From contig NZ_LPUF01000001.1 of NCBI RefSeq assembly GCF_002072955.1, forward strand, positions 2,378,896 through 2,442,895: a DNA stretch of 64,000 nucleotides. Reading direction: 5' to 3'. The position numbers and the translations under genes are program-made. Shown here in pieces: positions 36,213 through 43,761 of this stretch (position 1 is the stretch's first letter; each line of letters opens with the position of its first letter). The notes beneath the pieces are model-generated. The model made no database searches, was not told the origin of the DNA, and saw only the letters and a list, made by a program, of their open reading frames with translations. Source of the DNA: Methyloprofundus sedimenti. GTDB taxonomy: Bacteria; Pseudomonadota; Gammaproteobacteria; Methylococcales; Methylomonadaceae.

Positions 36213-37298
36213 ATGCCAAGTACAACTGGTATGAAGGGCGGGGGATATTATGACGCCCATTCAAAAGAGCAGCGCTCTGCATTGGAAGCATTTCTTCCCT
36301 GGATAGAAGAAGCCATTGCAGACTTGCCGATATTATCTGACAGCCAGGAATCTTTGGGCATTTTGGATATCGGATCTTCTGAAGGAGGCAATGCTATTTA
36401 CGCTATGAATCGTCTGATCAGTGGACTACGTTGCATATCCAGCCTACCTATAGGGGTGTTTTTTAACGATCTTCCAACTAACGATTTCAATCATCTATTT
36501 AAGAATCTTTACCCTGATGGAGAAGCAGCTCTATCAGGCACGAATATCTTTCCCAGTGCAATTGGCGGTACAGCATACGGCCGTATTGTTCCTCCTCAAA
36601 GCTTGCATATTGCCACCACTTTCAACACAATCGGCTGGCTTGAGAAAAAACCGGATGCCAGACTTCCAAATTATATTCTCCCTATGGGGCCTGGACCATT
36701 AGCTCCGCGTGAAAGCATCTCGGTCTCGGAGACCGAACGAGCACCTTTTCGGATTCAAGCCGCAGATGATCTGCATCGTTTCTATACAGCACGAGCCGAC
36801 GAGCTTGTTAATGGCGGTAAACTCCTGGTTCAGGTGTTCGGAAGGGATGAAAGATTCTCGACCAGTGATGGTCTTTATGATGTGCTGAGCGATTCGGTGC
36901 TTAACTGCGTCGAAGAAGGGACGCTCCCGCTCGAAGTCTATGAAAAACTCGTCTTCCCGATCTATTTCAGAAACCTGGAGGAGCTACTCGCACCTATTGC
37001 AACAGATGCACAGTTGGCCAAGTCTTTTCGTATTGACAAAGCCGAGACCTGCGAGGTTTCCGTCCCCTTTAACGTGGCGCTCTCGGATAACGGAGATATA
37101 GCTGCATGGTCTCGTAGCTACACAGGATTCTTGCGTGCCTTTACGGAGGCGATTCTTGCCTCAGCATTACCAGGCGATCTTCCTCTGGGTGATACGCTGG
37201 ACAAGATCTATCATCAAGTGGAACATCGGCTCGCCGCCGATCCTGCCCGCTATGAATTTCACTACATTTCCATTGCTGCATTACTCACTCGTGTCTGA
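36213..37298 (+). CDS. SABATH-family SAM-dependent carboxyl methyltransferase
   Basis: A 361-residue protein resembling the plant-type salicylate/jasmonate/farnesoate carboxyl methyltransferase family (PF03492). Visible signatures are the N-terminal GGGYYDAHSKEQ, the SAM-binding LGILDIGSSEGGNAIY, VFFNDLPTNDFNHLF, and the substrate-pocket ATTFNTIGWL followed by FYTARADELVNGGKLLVQ. Such enzymes methylate carboxyl groups of small acids to esters. The substrate cannot be read from sequence. Strong AGGAGG ribosome site. A hairpin with T-run lies 200 bp downstream. Base composition is more GC-rich than the flanking genes, suggesting acquisition; the family is sporadic in bacteria. Confidence 0.8.
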   Translation: MPSTTGMKGGGYYDAHSKEQRSALEAFLPWIEEAIADLPILSDSQESLGILDIGSSEGGNAIYAMNRLISGLRCISSLPIGVFFNDLPTNDFNHLFKNLYPDGEAALSGTNIFPSAIGGTAYGRIVPPQSLHIATTFNTIGWLEKKPDARLPNYILPMGPGPLAPRESISVSETERAPFRIQAADDLHRFYTARADELVNGGKLLVQVFGRDERFSTSDGLYDVLSDSVLNCVEEGTLPLEVYEKLVFPIYFRNLEELLAPIATDAQLAKSFRIDKAETCEVSVPFNVALSDNGDIAAWSRSYTGFLRAFTEAILASALPGDLPLGDTLDKIYHQVEHRLAADPARYEFHYISIAALLTRV

Positions 37299-37714
37299 AG
37301 AATATTTCTTGCTATATAACGGTAAAGAATGGGGTCTGCTATTGAGAGAAATGATTAGTAAGTTTTAAATATCAAGTTGTCCGGCCCAAGAAAGTTCTAT
37401 TCTCAACAAGGTCTGCACAACGATTTTACACAACATTGACCTGAATAGCCGACCGACCCACATAAGAAAAAATTGCTCGTAACCGCAGCCCAAGAAATAT
37501 AAACGGATCCGGAATAAATCCCGTTTTTTTTCAACCCCAAATAATCAACATAATTCGATCGTTTTCGATATCGAGCAACACTTTTTCTGAGAATTTTTCC
37601 ATCGGTAAAAGAAACAGAAACGACCTATACTTTTTCTTCTCTTGTTAATTGAATAGAATCTTAAAAAACATTTTTCTGTTATTATAACTTTGTTGCAATT
37701 CCGGACTGTACAAA
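37299..37714. other. Intergenic region between methyltransferase and mltD-like genes
   Basis: About 415 bp; apart from the terminator-like hairpin at 37501-37531 I see no gene. The A+T-rich 37560-37710 stretch should contain the promoter of the transglycosylase gene. Confidence 0.4.
37501..37531 (+). terminator. Rho-independent terminator
   Basis: AACGG-AT pairs with AT-C-CCGTT (one bulged base), followed by eight T. It lies 200 bp after the methyltransferase gene on the same strand. Confidence 0.6.
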
Positions 37715-39043
37715 ATGATAAATCATCGAATTTTGATAAAGGTGTTATTTTGTTTTACACTGACAGCAGTTAATTTTATTGGCAATGCTGTCGCTGGAAC
37801 TCGCCCTATTGTCACCGTGAAAGGCGAGGAAATTTTTCCGGTGCATGTTCAGGATCGTCTGGTTCGTTTGCTCCATGAATTGGGTGAACCAGCATGGTCA
37901 AAAAAAGAGACTGAGAAAATGATGAATCCGGTTTTTTCCTACTTGCGCGCTTTTACGGGCCGCCAGTTTGACCGCACATTAGCAGCTCTTCAGCGGGGCG
38001 ACAAATATCGTCCGATGATTCGAAAGAAACTTAAACAGTATCAACTCCCTCTTGCCTTAGAAGCTTTACCCATGGCAGAAAGCGCGTTTCGTTATGACGC
38101 TCTCAGCAATCAGGGCGCTTATGGCTTGTGGCAATTTATGCCGGTAAGCGCCCGACGGTATGATTTGCATGTGAGCTCTCGGCTGGATGAGCGCGCAGAT
38201 CCAGCACTAGCGACCAATGCAGCATTGAAATATCTAAAAGATATCAACAAAAAATTTGGTCGCATTTCAATTCTTTTATCAATTGCCTCTTATAATGCGG
38301 GCGAGGGTCGAATTCAAGGCATTGTTCGCAAAAGCGGGATAAATCGCAAGGCAAGAGGATATAGTCGGATTGTCCGTTTTCTGCCAGAGCAAACACGCGG
38401 ATATGTGCCAGAATTTCTGGCAGCTGCGTTAATCCTAAAAGACCCTTCTTTTTTTGGTTTTCCGGTAACCCAATCACATGTTTACCGATATATTCAAATT
38501 CCAAAAGCCTATTCCCTGGATAAGTTAGTAAAACTGACACATATTTCCAGTAACACTCTGTACGAATTAAACCCTGAGTTGGGAAAACATAAACGCACTC
38601 CGACTAATAATTTTATTCTGCGACTTCCAAATAAATCGGCTATTCAACTCAACAAGCGCTTGCCAACAAGTATTGCCTGGCAACCTGTGACTAATCCCAT
38701 TGACTTAAAATACCAACTAAAAGCTAAAACGCAGCTAGTTTATACTGTGCGCACAGGTAATTATTTAGGCGGTATTGCTGATCTGTTTAATATCCCCATT
38801 CAAGATTTACGTAAGTGGAACCAGATTAAAGGAAATAATATCAAAGCCGGTCAGCGCATTGTCATTTATACTAAAACGCCCCTGATGCGGAAATTTTATC
38901 TTATTAAATCTGGAGATAATCTGGGATTAGTTGCACAGACTCTTGGTGTTCCTATTGATCATTTAATGTTTATCAATGGCATGAATAGTCCACGCCAGCT
39001 CAAAATTGGAAATCGATTGTTTTACTATGAACAGCAGGTTTGA
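37715..39043 (+). CDS. mltD: MltD-like membrane-bound lytic murein transglycosylase with LysM domains
   Basis: A 442-residue exported peptidoglycan lytic transglycosylase. Signal peptide (VLFCFTLTAVNFIGNAVA), SLT domain with catalytic Glu in LPMAESAFRYDALSNQGAYG and LWQFMPVSARRYDL, the family's SIASYNAGEGRI and YVPEFLAAALI motifs, then two or three LysM-like peptidoglycan-binding repeats (VYTVRTGNYLGGIADLFNI; FYLIKSGDNLGLVAQTLGV). Domain order and length match MltD. No typical lipobox is seen, so it may be soluble periplasmic instead of lipid-anchored. A REP-like hairpin repeat starts 11 bp after the stop. Confidence 0.92.
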   Translation: MINHRILIKVLFCFTLTAVNFIGNAVAGTRPIVTVKGEEIFPVHVQDRLVRLLHELGEPAWSKKETEKMMNPVFSYLRAFTGRQFDRTLAALQRGDKYRPMIRKKLKQYQLPLALEALPMAESAFRYDALSNQGAYGLWQFMPVSARRYDLHVSSRLDERADPALATNAALKYLKDINKKFGRISILLSIASYNAGEGRIQGIVRKSGINRKARGYSRIVRFLPEQTRGYVPEFLAAALILKDPSFFGFPVTQSHVYRYIQIPKAYSLDKLVKLTHISSNTLYELNPELGKHKRTPTNNFILRLPNKSAIQLNKRLPTSIAWQPVTNPIDLKYQLKAKTQLVYTVRTGNYLGGIADLFNIPIQDLRKWNQIKGNNIKAGQRIVIYTKTPLMRKFYLIKSGDNLGLVAQTLGVPIDHLMFINGMNSPRQLKIGNRLFYYEQQV

Positions 39044-39054
39044 TTATGAAATGC

Positions 39055-39119
39055 GCACGAAATAATATGAGCAACTTGTAGGATGGGCAAAGGTCTTTTT
39101 CGTGCCCATCTTTATATAG
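39055..39119. repeat. 65-bp REP-like hairpin element, copy 2
   Basis: Identical to 7098-7162 over all 65 bases. It sits between the mltD-like stop and the 3' end of the group II intron, which lies 13 bp further on. Confidence 0.85.
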
Positions 39120-39131
39120 TAGCTTGATGGG

Positions 39132-41176
39132 ATCGGGTCAGAGGGAGCCCCGCAGCTCCCGTCTGCCCACAGAACCGTGCGTACGGGTCCGTACACGGCT
39201 CCTCACGCAAGACGTATCCATTGAGAAACTTCAAACCAATGCTCTAACTTTCGGTCGGATCGTATTTCCTGCCCTTTCAGATTTATAAACCAACTGTTCG
39301 GATAAGCCCTCGTCACTGCTCGCGCATTGGAGAGTTGCCACCGTTTGTTGTTTGAAAAGACGGCTTTTGATGCTTGTTTTCGTGGTACGCCCCGTTTGAC
39401 CAGTTTTCGATATAGATGCTGTTTTCTCTTTTGTTGATCGACTATTCGTGATCGTAGTCGTCGCCTGATATGGGCTTCGATTTTATTCAATTGTAAGGGG
39501 TAGTAAGTCAAACTGTAGTAATTTGACCAGCCCACATACCATTGATTGATCTCGTCCAGTGATGTATCCAGAGTCTGATGTGTACCTCGCGGTGTCAGTG
39601 CTTCGATTTTACTCATGGCTGTTTGCAGGGCTTTATGCGCAATGGCAATTGTCCCCTTAACCACGGTAAAACCTAAAAACTTTACCGCATCGGATTTAGC
39701 CACCTGGCTTTTCTCCTGATTCACTTTCAGTTTCAGCTTCTTTTCGATGAATTGGCTGACTTTTTCCATCACTCGATCTGCCGCTTTTTGCGATTTTACG
39801 AAGATATTACAGTCGTCCGCGTACCTGCAAAATTCCAGTCCACGTTTTTCCAATTCCTGATCCAGTTCATCCAGAACGATATTGCTCAGCAAGGGACTGA
39901 GTGAGCCCCCTTGCATTGCGCCTTCCTTGCTGGGGTTGACGATGCCATTGATCATGACGCCGCTACGCAACATGTTTCCGACTAGGCGAAGTATCCGTTT
40001 GTCGGATATTTTCTCGCCCATTCGGGCTATCAGCCTGTCGTGATGGATTCTATCAAAAAACTTGGATAGATCTATATCCACCACGTAGGGCTTGCCACTG
40101 TTCACTATCTGTTGTGCCGCTTGTACCGCTTCGTGCTGGCTTCGCCCTGGGCGAAATCCATAGCTGTGCGGTGAAAAATGCGGATCAAAGACCGGTTCCA
40201 GCAGTAGCTTTAATGTTGTTTGTACCACTCGATCCCGTACCGTCGGTATGCCGAGTAGTCGTACACCTTTGCCTCCCGGCTTGGCTATTTCTACTCGACG
40301 GACTGGCGAGGGTTGATAAGTCCAGTTTGCGAGTTCCTCTTGCAACTGACTTAGCTCTTCGTCTAAACGAGTTTCAAAGTCTGCAATGGTTATTCCGTCT
40401 ATGCCGGGTTTACCTTTGTTTTTCTTTACCTGTTTAAAAGCGACGCCCAAGTATAAGGTTGAGCATAACTGGTCGAAAAGTCTGGGTTCCTCTATTAATA
40501 GGTCGTGTTCGTTCAGTTCACTTTTTTTTTCTTTCTTTTGCAATGGGCTTTCTTCAATCTCGCACAACCGATTCGTTCACTGTTTACGACGCGAATAGAG
40601 GGTTGTTCCTGTTAGGCTGATCTCAGTCCATCAGTTTATAATCAACGGCCATGGCCGCTTACGTGTTCCGCCCTTCACCTCCAACGTCCTGTTGCTGATT
40701 TGATGTTTTACCCTCCTTCATGTCACCATGAATTCATCGGCACCAAACTTTACGATTACTATGGCTTCATCTGAAAACCCTCGGTTCATAACGTCTACAT
40801 TACTGTAGCGCTTAGGGCTTAAGGAGTCGCAGTTACTCCGACCCAAAGCCGACGGCTCTTCACTGGGTAAGATAGTCAACTATCTCTCGATCTACCTACC
40901 TTCAATACAACAACACGTTACGGTGAGAATATTGGACTTCGGTGGTCGCGGGCACCTTATCCCCTTGTTGCCGCCTTACGAAGGTTCACTTTCGTTTAGG
41001 TGATCGATTTGGCTAGAGCTTCCTTCAGATTCCGCATTGGCTCCCAATAACCGTGTTTCCCTGTTGGGTAGCTACCGGGAGTTTCTTTGGACACCCTTGC
41101 TTTCGCCTACTTTTTCCCTTCTCACAGGGCAAAGGCTGGACTTCCACCAGCTAGCTGACTATCATGCCAGTCACAC
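39132..41176 (-). ncRNA. Group II intron (complete, about 2.05 kb)
   Basis: Self-splicing retroelement on the minus strand. The 5' end is GTGTGACTGG at 41176. The 600-nt structured 5' half contains GAAAGCAAGG and similar domain I motifs. The maturase ORF follows; then a domain V hairpin (39170-39201, starting GAGCCGTG with the AGC triad) and domain VI, which ends CTGACCCGAT with a bulged A seven bases from the 3' end. The 3' boundary at 39132 follows from the domain VI geometry. The 5' exon ends in GTTAGCG, next to a GTAGGTCGGGTTA half of a REP-like palindrome whose other half is not found at the 3' exon. Confidence 0.85.
39203..40567 (-). CDS. ltrA: Group II intron-encoded reverse transcriptase/maturase
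   Basis: A 454-residue multifunctional protein. Reverse transcriptase motifs include KGKPGIDGIT, GIPTVRDRVVQTTLKLLLEP, SYGFRPGRSQHEAV, the catalytic CRYADDCNIFVKS (YADD intact) and KVNQEKSQV; then the maturase (X) region (INQWYVGWSNYYSLTYYP). The C-terminus is short and no HNH endonuclease motif is visible, so it lacks the En domain. The start is probably TTG at 40567, since an in-frame stop lies just upstream. It supports splicing and mobility of the surrounding intron; all catalytic residues look intact. Confidence 0.93.
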   Translation of the reverse strand: MCEIEESPLQKKEKKSELNEHDLLIEEPRLFDQLCSTLYLGVAFKQVKKNKGKPGIDGITIADFETRLDEELSQLQEELANWTYQPSPVRRVEIAKPGGKGVRLLGIPTVRDRVVQTTLKLLLEPVFDPHFSPHSYGFRPGRSQHEAVQAAQQIVNSGKPYVVDIDLSKFFDRIHHDRLIARMGEKISDKRILRLVGNMLRSGVMINGIVNPSKEGAMQGGSLSPLLSNIVLDELDQELEKRGLEFCRYADDCNIFVKSQKAADRVMEKVSQFIEKKLKLKVNQEKSQVAKSDAVKFLGFTVVKGTIAIAHKALQTAMSKIEALTPRGTHQTLDTSLDEINQWYVGWSNYYSLTYYPLQLNKIEAHIRRRLRSRIVDQQKRKQHLYRKLVKRGVPRKQASKAVFSNNKRWQLSNARAVTRAYPNSWFINLKGQEIRSDRKLEHWFEVSQWIRLA

Positions 41177-41221
41177 CGCTAACGCTAAATAAACTATAAC
41201 CCGACCTACCAGAAAATATTA

Positions 41222-42547
41222 TTATATTCCTACTGGAATAGATAATACCTGCCCTACCCTGATATTATTACCTTTAGAAATTGTATTCGCTTGTTTAAGC
41301 TGATCCAAGGTAACCCCATATTGCAAGGCAATACCTAATAATGTTTCGCCTTTAGATATTTTATGCACTGACCCATCAGTTGTAGATGAAGCATTTAAAG
41401 CAAGCGAATATTTCTCTGCGTAAGACAAAATGCCTTTTTTAATTGCTTGTGCCATTTTCAATTGATAATGACGACTTTTGAGACGGCTCTCTTCTTTTGG
41501 ATTTGATATAAAAGCGGTTTCAACCAGAATAGAGGGGATGTCGGGGGATTTTAACACCATAAACCCTGCTTTTTGTACTTTATGTGAATGTAAATCGCCA
41601 ATATCCCCGAAATTCTTTAATACTTCTTTAGCGACAAGCTGACTGATATCCTGAGAAGCGGTTTGTGATAAATCCAGTAACACAGAAGCTAAAATATCAT
41701 CTTTATCGTCCAGACTAACCCCTCCGACCAAATCTGCTGCATTTTCGTTGTTAGCCAGCCAGCGAGCTGCCTCGCTTGTTGCGCCTCTACGCGATAAGGT
41801 GAATACCGATGCTCCTGTTACACTTGAATTATTAAATGCATCTGCATGGATGGAAACAAATAAATCTGCATTTGCCTTTCTGGCAATGTTCATGCGCTCA
41901 CGCAGACTGACATAATAATCACCCTTACGCACCATAACGGCTTTCATACCAGGTTGCTTATTAATTGATGCAGCCAGTTTCTGCGCTATTTGAAAGACTA
42001 CCTTTTTTTCCAGAGTCCCATGCTTTCCTCTAGCGCCTGAATCCTTACCACCATGTCCCGCATCAACAGCAACAATAAACGGCTTAGTAAAATGATTAGT
42101 GGTTTTAACTGTTTTGCTTGGTTTGTAGGATGTTTTTTTACTGACGACATGCTGACTTTTGGTCGGCAAATCAATAACTAACCTCGGCCCATATTTTTTA
42201 TTGGCCTGCAACACAAAACTTTTAGGTGCAACGTTATTCTGTAAATCAATAACCACACGTAAGTCTTTTTTATTTCGATGCGCAGTACGTATGCCTGTTA
42301 ATAATGGATGACGTTTTTCTGGTTGCTTAAGGTTTTTGTCTAAATAGGAATCAGAAAAATCAATCACTAATCTATCTGGATTTGTTAATTGAAAAACCTT
42401 ATGACTCGGTATTGCAGACACATCAAAGACTAAACGAGTGTTATTACCCACTGAACTAATACGTAATGATTTTATTTTAGTTTGCGCTGCAAAACAGACC
42501 GAGATATTTAAAATAACCAGAACAAATAAAATACTTAATTTCCGCAT
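41222..42547 (-). CDS. amiC: N-acetylmuramoyl-L-alanine amidase AmiC type (AMIN + Amidase_3 + LysM)
   Basis: A 441-residue periplasmic septum-splitting amidase. Signal peptide (LSILFVLVILNISVCFAA), AMIN septal-targeting domain (about 25-130), zinc-dependent Amidase_3 domain with ligands in VDAGHGGKDSGA, GTLEKKVVF and LFVSIHADAFN, catalytic Glu in ILVETAFISNPKEE, and a C-terminal LysM repeat (VHKISKGETLLGIALQYGV). The layout is closest to AmiB/AmiC with a LysM tail, as in Pseudomonas AmiB. A group II intron sits 45 bp beyond its stop. Confidence 0.93.
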   Translation of the reverse strand: MRKLSILFVLVILNISVCFAAQTKIKSLRISSVGNNTRLVFDVSAIPSHKVFQLTNPDRLVIDFSDSYLDKNLKQPEKRHPLLTGIRTAHRNKKDLRVVIDLQNNVAPKSFVLQANKKYGPRLVIDLPTKSQHVVSKKTSYKPSKTVKTTNHFTKPFIVAVDAGHGGKDSGARGKHGTLEKKVVFQIAQKLAASINKQPGMKAVMVRKGDYYVSLRERMNIARKANADLFVSIHADAFNNSSVTGASVFTLSRRGATSEAARWLANNENAADLVGGVSLDDKDDILASVLLDLSQTASQDISQLVAKEVLKNFGDIGDLHSHKVQKAGFMVLKSPDIPSILVETAFISNPKEESRLKSRHYQLKMAQAIKKGILSYAEKYSLALNASSTTDGSVHKISKGETLLGIALQYGVTLDQLKQANTISKGNNIRVGQVLSIPVGI

Positions 42548-42884
42548 ATCTCTCCCCTTTTTTGTTTATAATCTTAATTAGATTATAGCAGTAGGTAATT
42601 GTTTTTACACGGGGAACTTAAATATAATTTATTATTTTATTGCTATATCAAAATAATATACTTTCATACGGGGCTCAATTACGGTAATTTCTTTGTGTGA
42701 ACCATGGAAGTGACGGGAGATAACAGGTATTTACCGGATAGCTTTATTGCAGTGATTTATATAGGAGCACACAGTACTAAAAGTAAAAGTCACCATCAGA
42801 GAGCGGACAACAGTGCCATTAAGGGCAGCTGATGATGAAATTGCATTGAATAGCATAAATTATCCGGGAGGATTGTGTTTTTCC
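42548..42884. other. Intergenic region between amiC and cupin genes
   Basis: 337 bp, AT-rich near amiC (probable promoter), with no recognisable gene or strong inverted repeat. Confidence 0.4.
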
Positions 42885-43301
42885 TTACTTTTCAATGCTT
42901 AATGGTTTCCCTTCTATACCTGCATAGAAAACTATAATTTCAGCCGCTTCATGACCTTCATTCTTTCCGTAATGCCACTTATTGACAAGTTCAATAATAG
43001 TATCCCCAGCTTTCATGTGCAATGTAGTCTTGTCTTCCGCCACGACCGTTAATTCACCCTTTAGTAACATGCCTGCATTAATCAGTGGGTGTTTGTGTAA
43101 CGGCAATTCTGTGCATGGGGGAATTATGATTTTCAATATCGATATCTCCGGTTGCCCATTTGCATAGTTTGGCAGCAGAGCACCGTCCCAACTTTTACTG
43201 GATTGTGTCAGGACGTCCACATCGATTTTATTTTCTATCTTTGCCGAAGCACTCATTAACAATAACAGCACTAAACCTATTACTTTAATTATACTTTTCA
43301 T
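42885..43301 (-). CDS. Exported cupin-domain protein
   Basis: A 138-residue protein with a signal peptide (VIGLVLLLLMSASA) and a single cupin barrel: motif 1 ELPLHKHPLINAGMLLKGELTV with two histidines and a glutamate, and motif 2 GDTIIELVNKWHYGKNEGHEAAE. A periplasmic cupin of this kind may bind metal; substrate and role are unknown. It stands alone. Confidence 0.8.
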   Translation of the reverse strand: MKSIIKVIGLVLLLLMSASAKIENKIDVDVLTQSSKSWDGALLPNYANGQPEISILKIIIPPCTELPLHKHPLINAGMLLKGELTVVAEDKTTLHMKAGDTIIELVNKWHYGKNEGHEAAEIIVFYAGIEGKPLSIEK

Positions 43302-43761
43302 TTTGCCTCAATTTTTTACACATAATGACAAGCGTCAGTTGACGCTAACAGATAGTCAATAAATTCTGATAACGCCTTAATCATTGATAAAAAATGCCCT
43401 GCATCAGCGATGAACAGGAGCATATTATGTACACCAAAGGTATAGACTTACCTGATTACGTACAACTCACCACCATTAAGTTAGGGAATAAATCTATATT
43501 AAACAAAATATTACACTTATGTTGGGTTAGATTTTTATTGCTTTGCAACAAAAATCTAACCTATATTATTAAGATCTGTGCTTTATTTGTTAAATCTTGT
43601 TCGCTGAAAAGGCTAATCGATATAATTTATCAATACTCAAAGCAATTCATACCTAATCACCATCGGTGCTGACACTCTAGCAAATGATATGCTATTATTT
43701 CCTTACTAGTATAAATGCTTCTCACCCATCGCTCTATGAGTGACCGACATCAACAATAATA
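43302..43761. other. Intergenic region with a REP-like hairpin
   Basis: 460 bp before the LonB-like gene. A plus-strand frame at 43394-43672 starts plausibly (MYTKGIDLPDYVQLTTIKLG) but then runs through the hairpin at 43525-43561, so it may be the start of a gene broken by the element, or chance. Confidence 0.4.
43525..43561. repeat. REP-like palindrome
   Basis: A 12-bp perfect arm (GGTTAGATTTTT / AAAAATCTAACC) continues through one mismatch into a 4-bp stem TTGC/GCAA with a TTT loop. The flanking GTTGGGTTAG is typical of dispersed bacterial palindromes. Confidence 0.65.
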
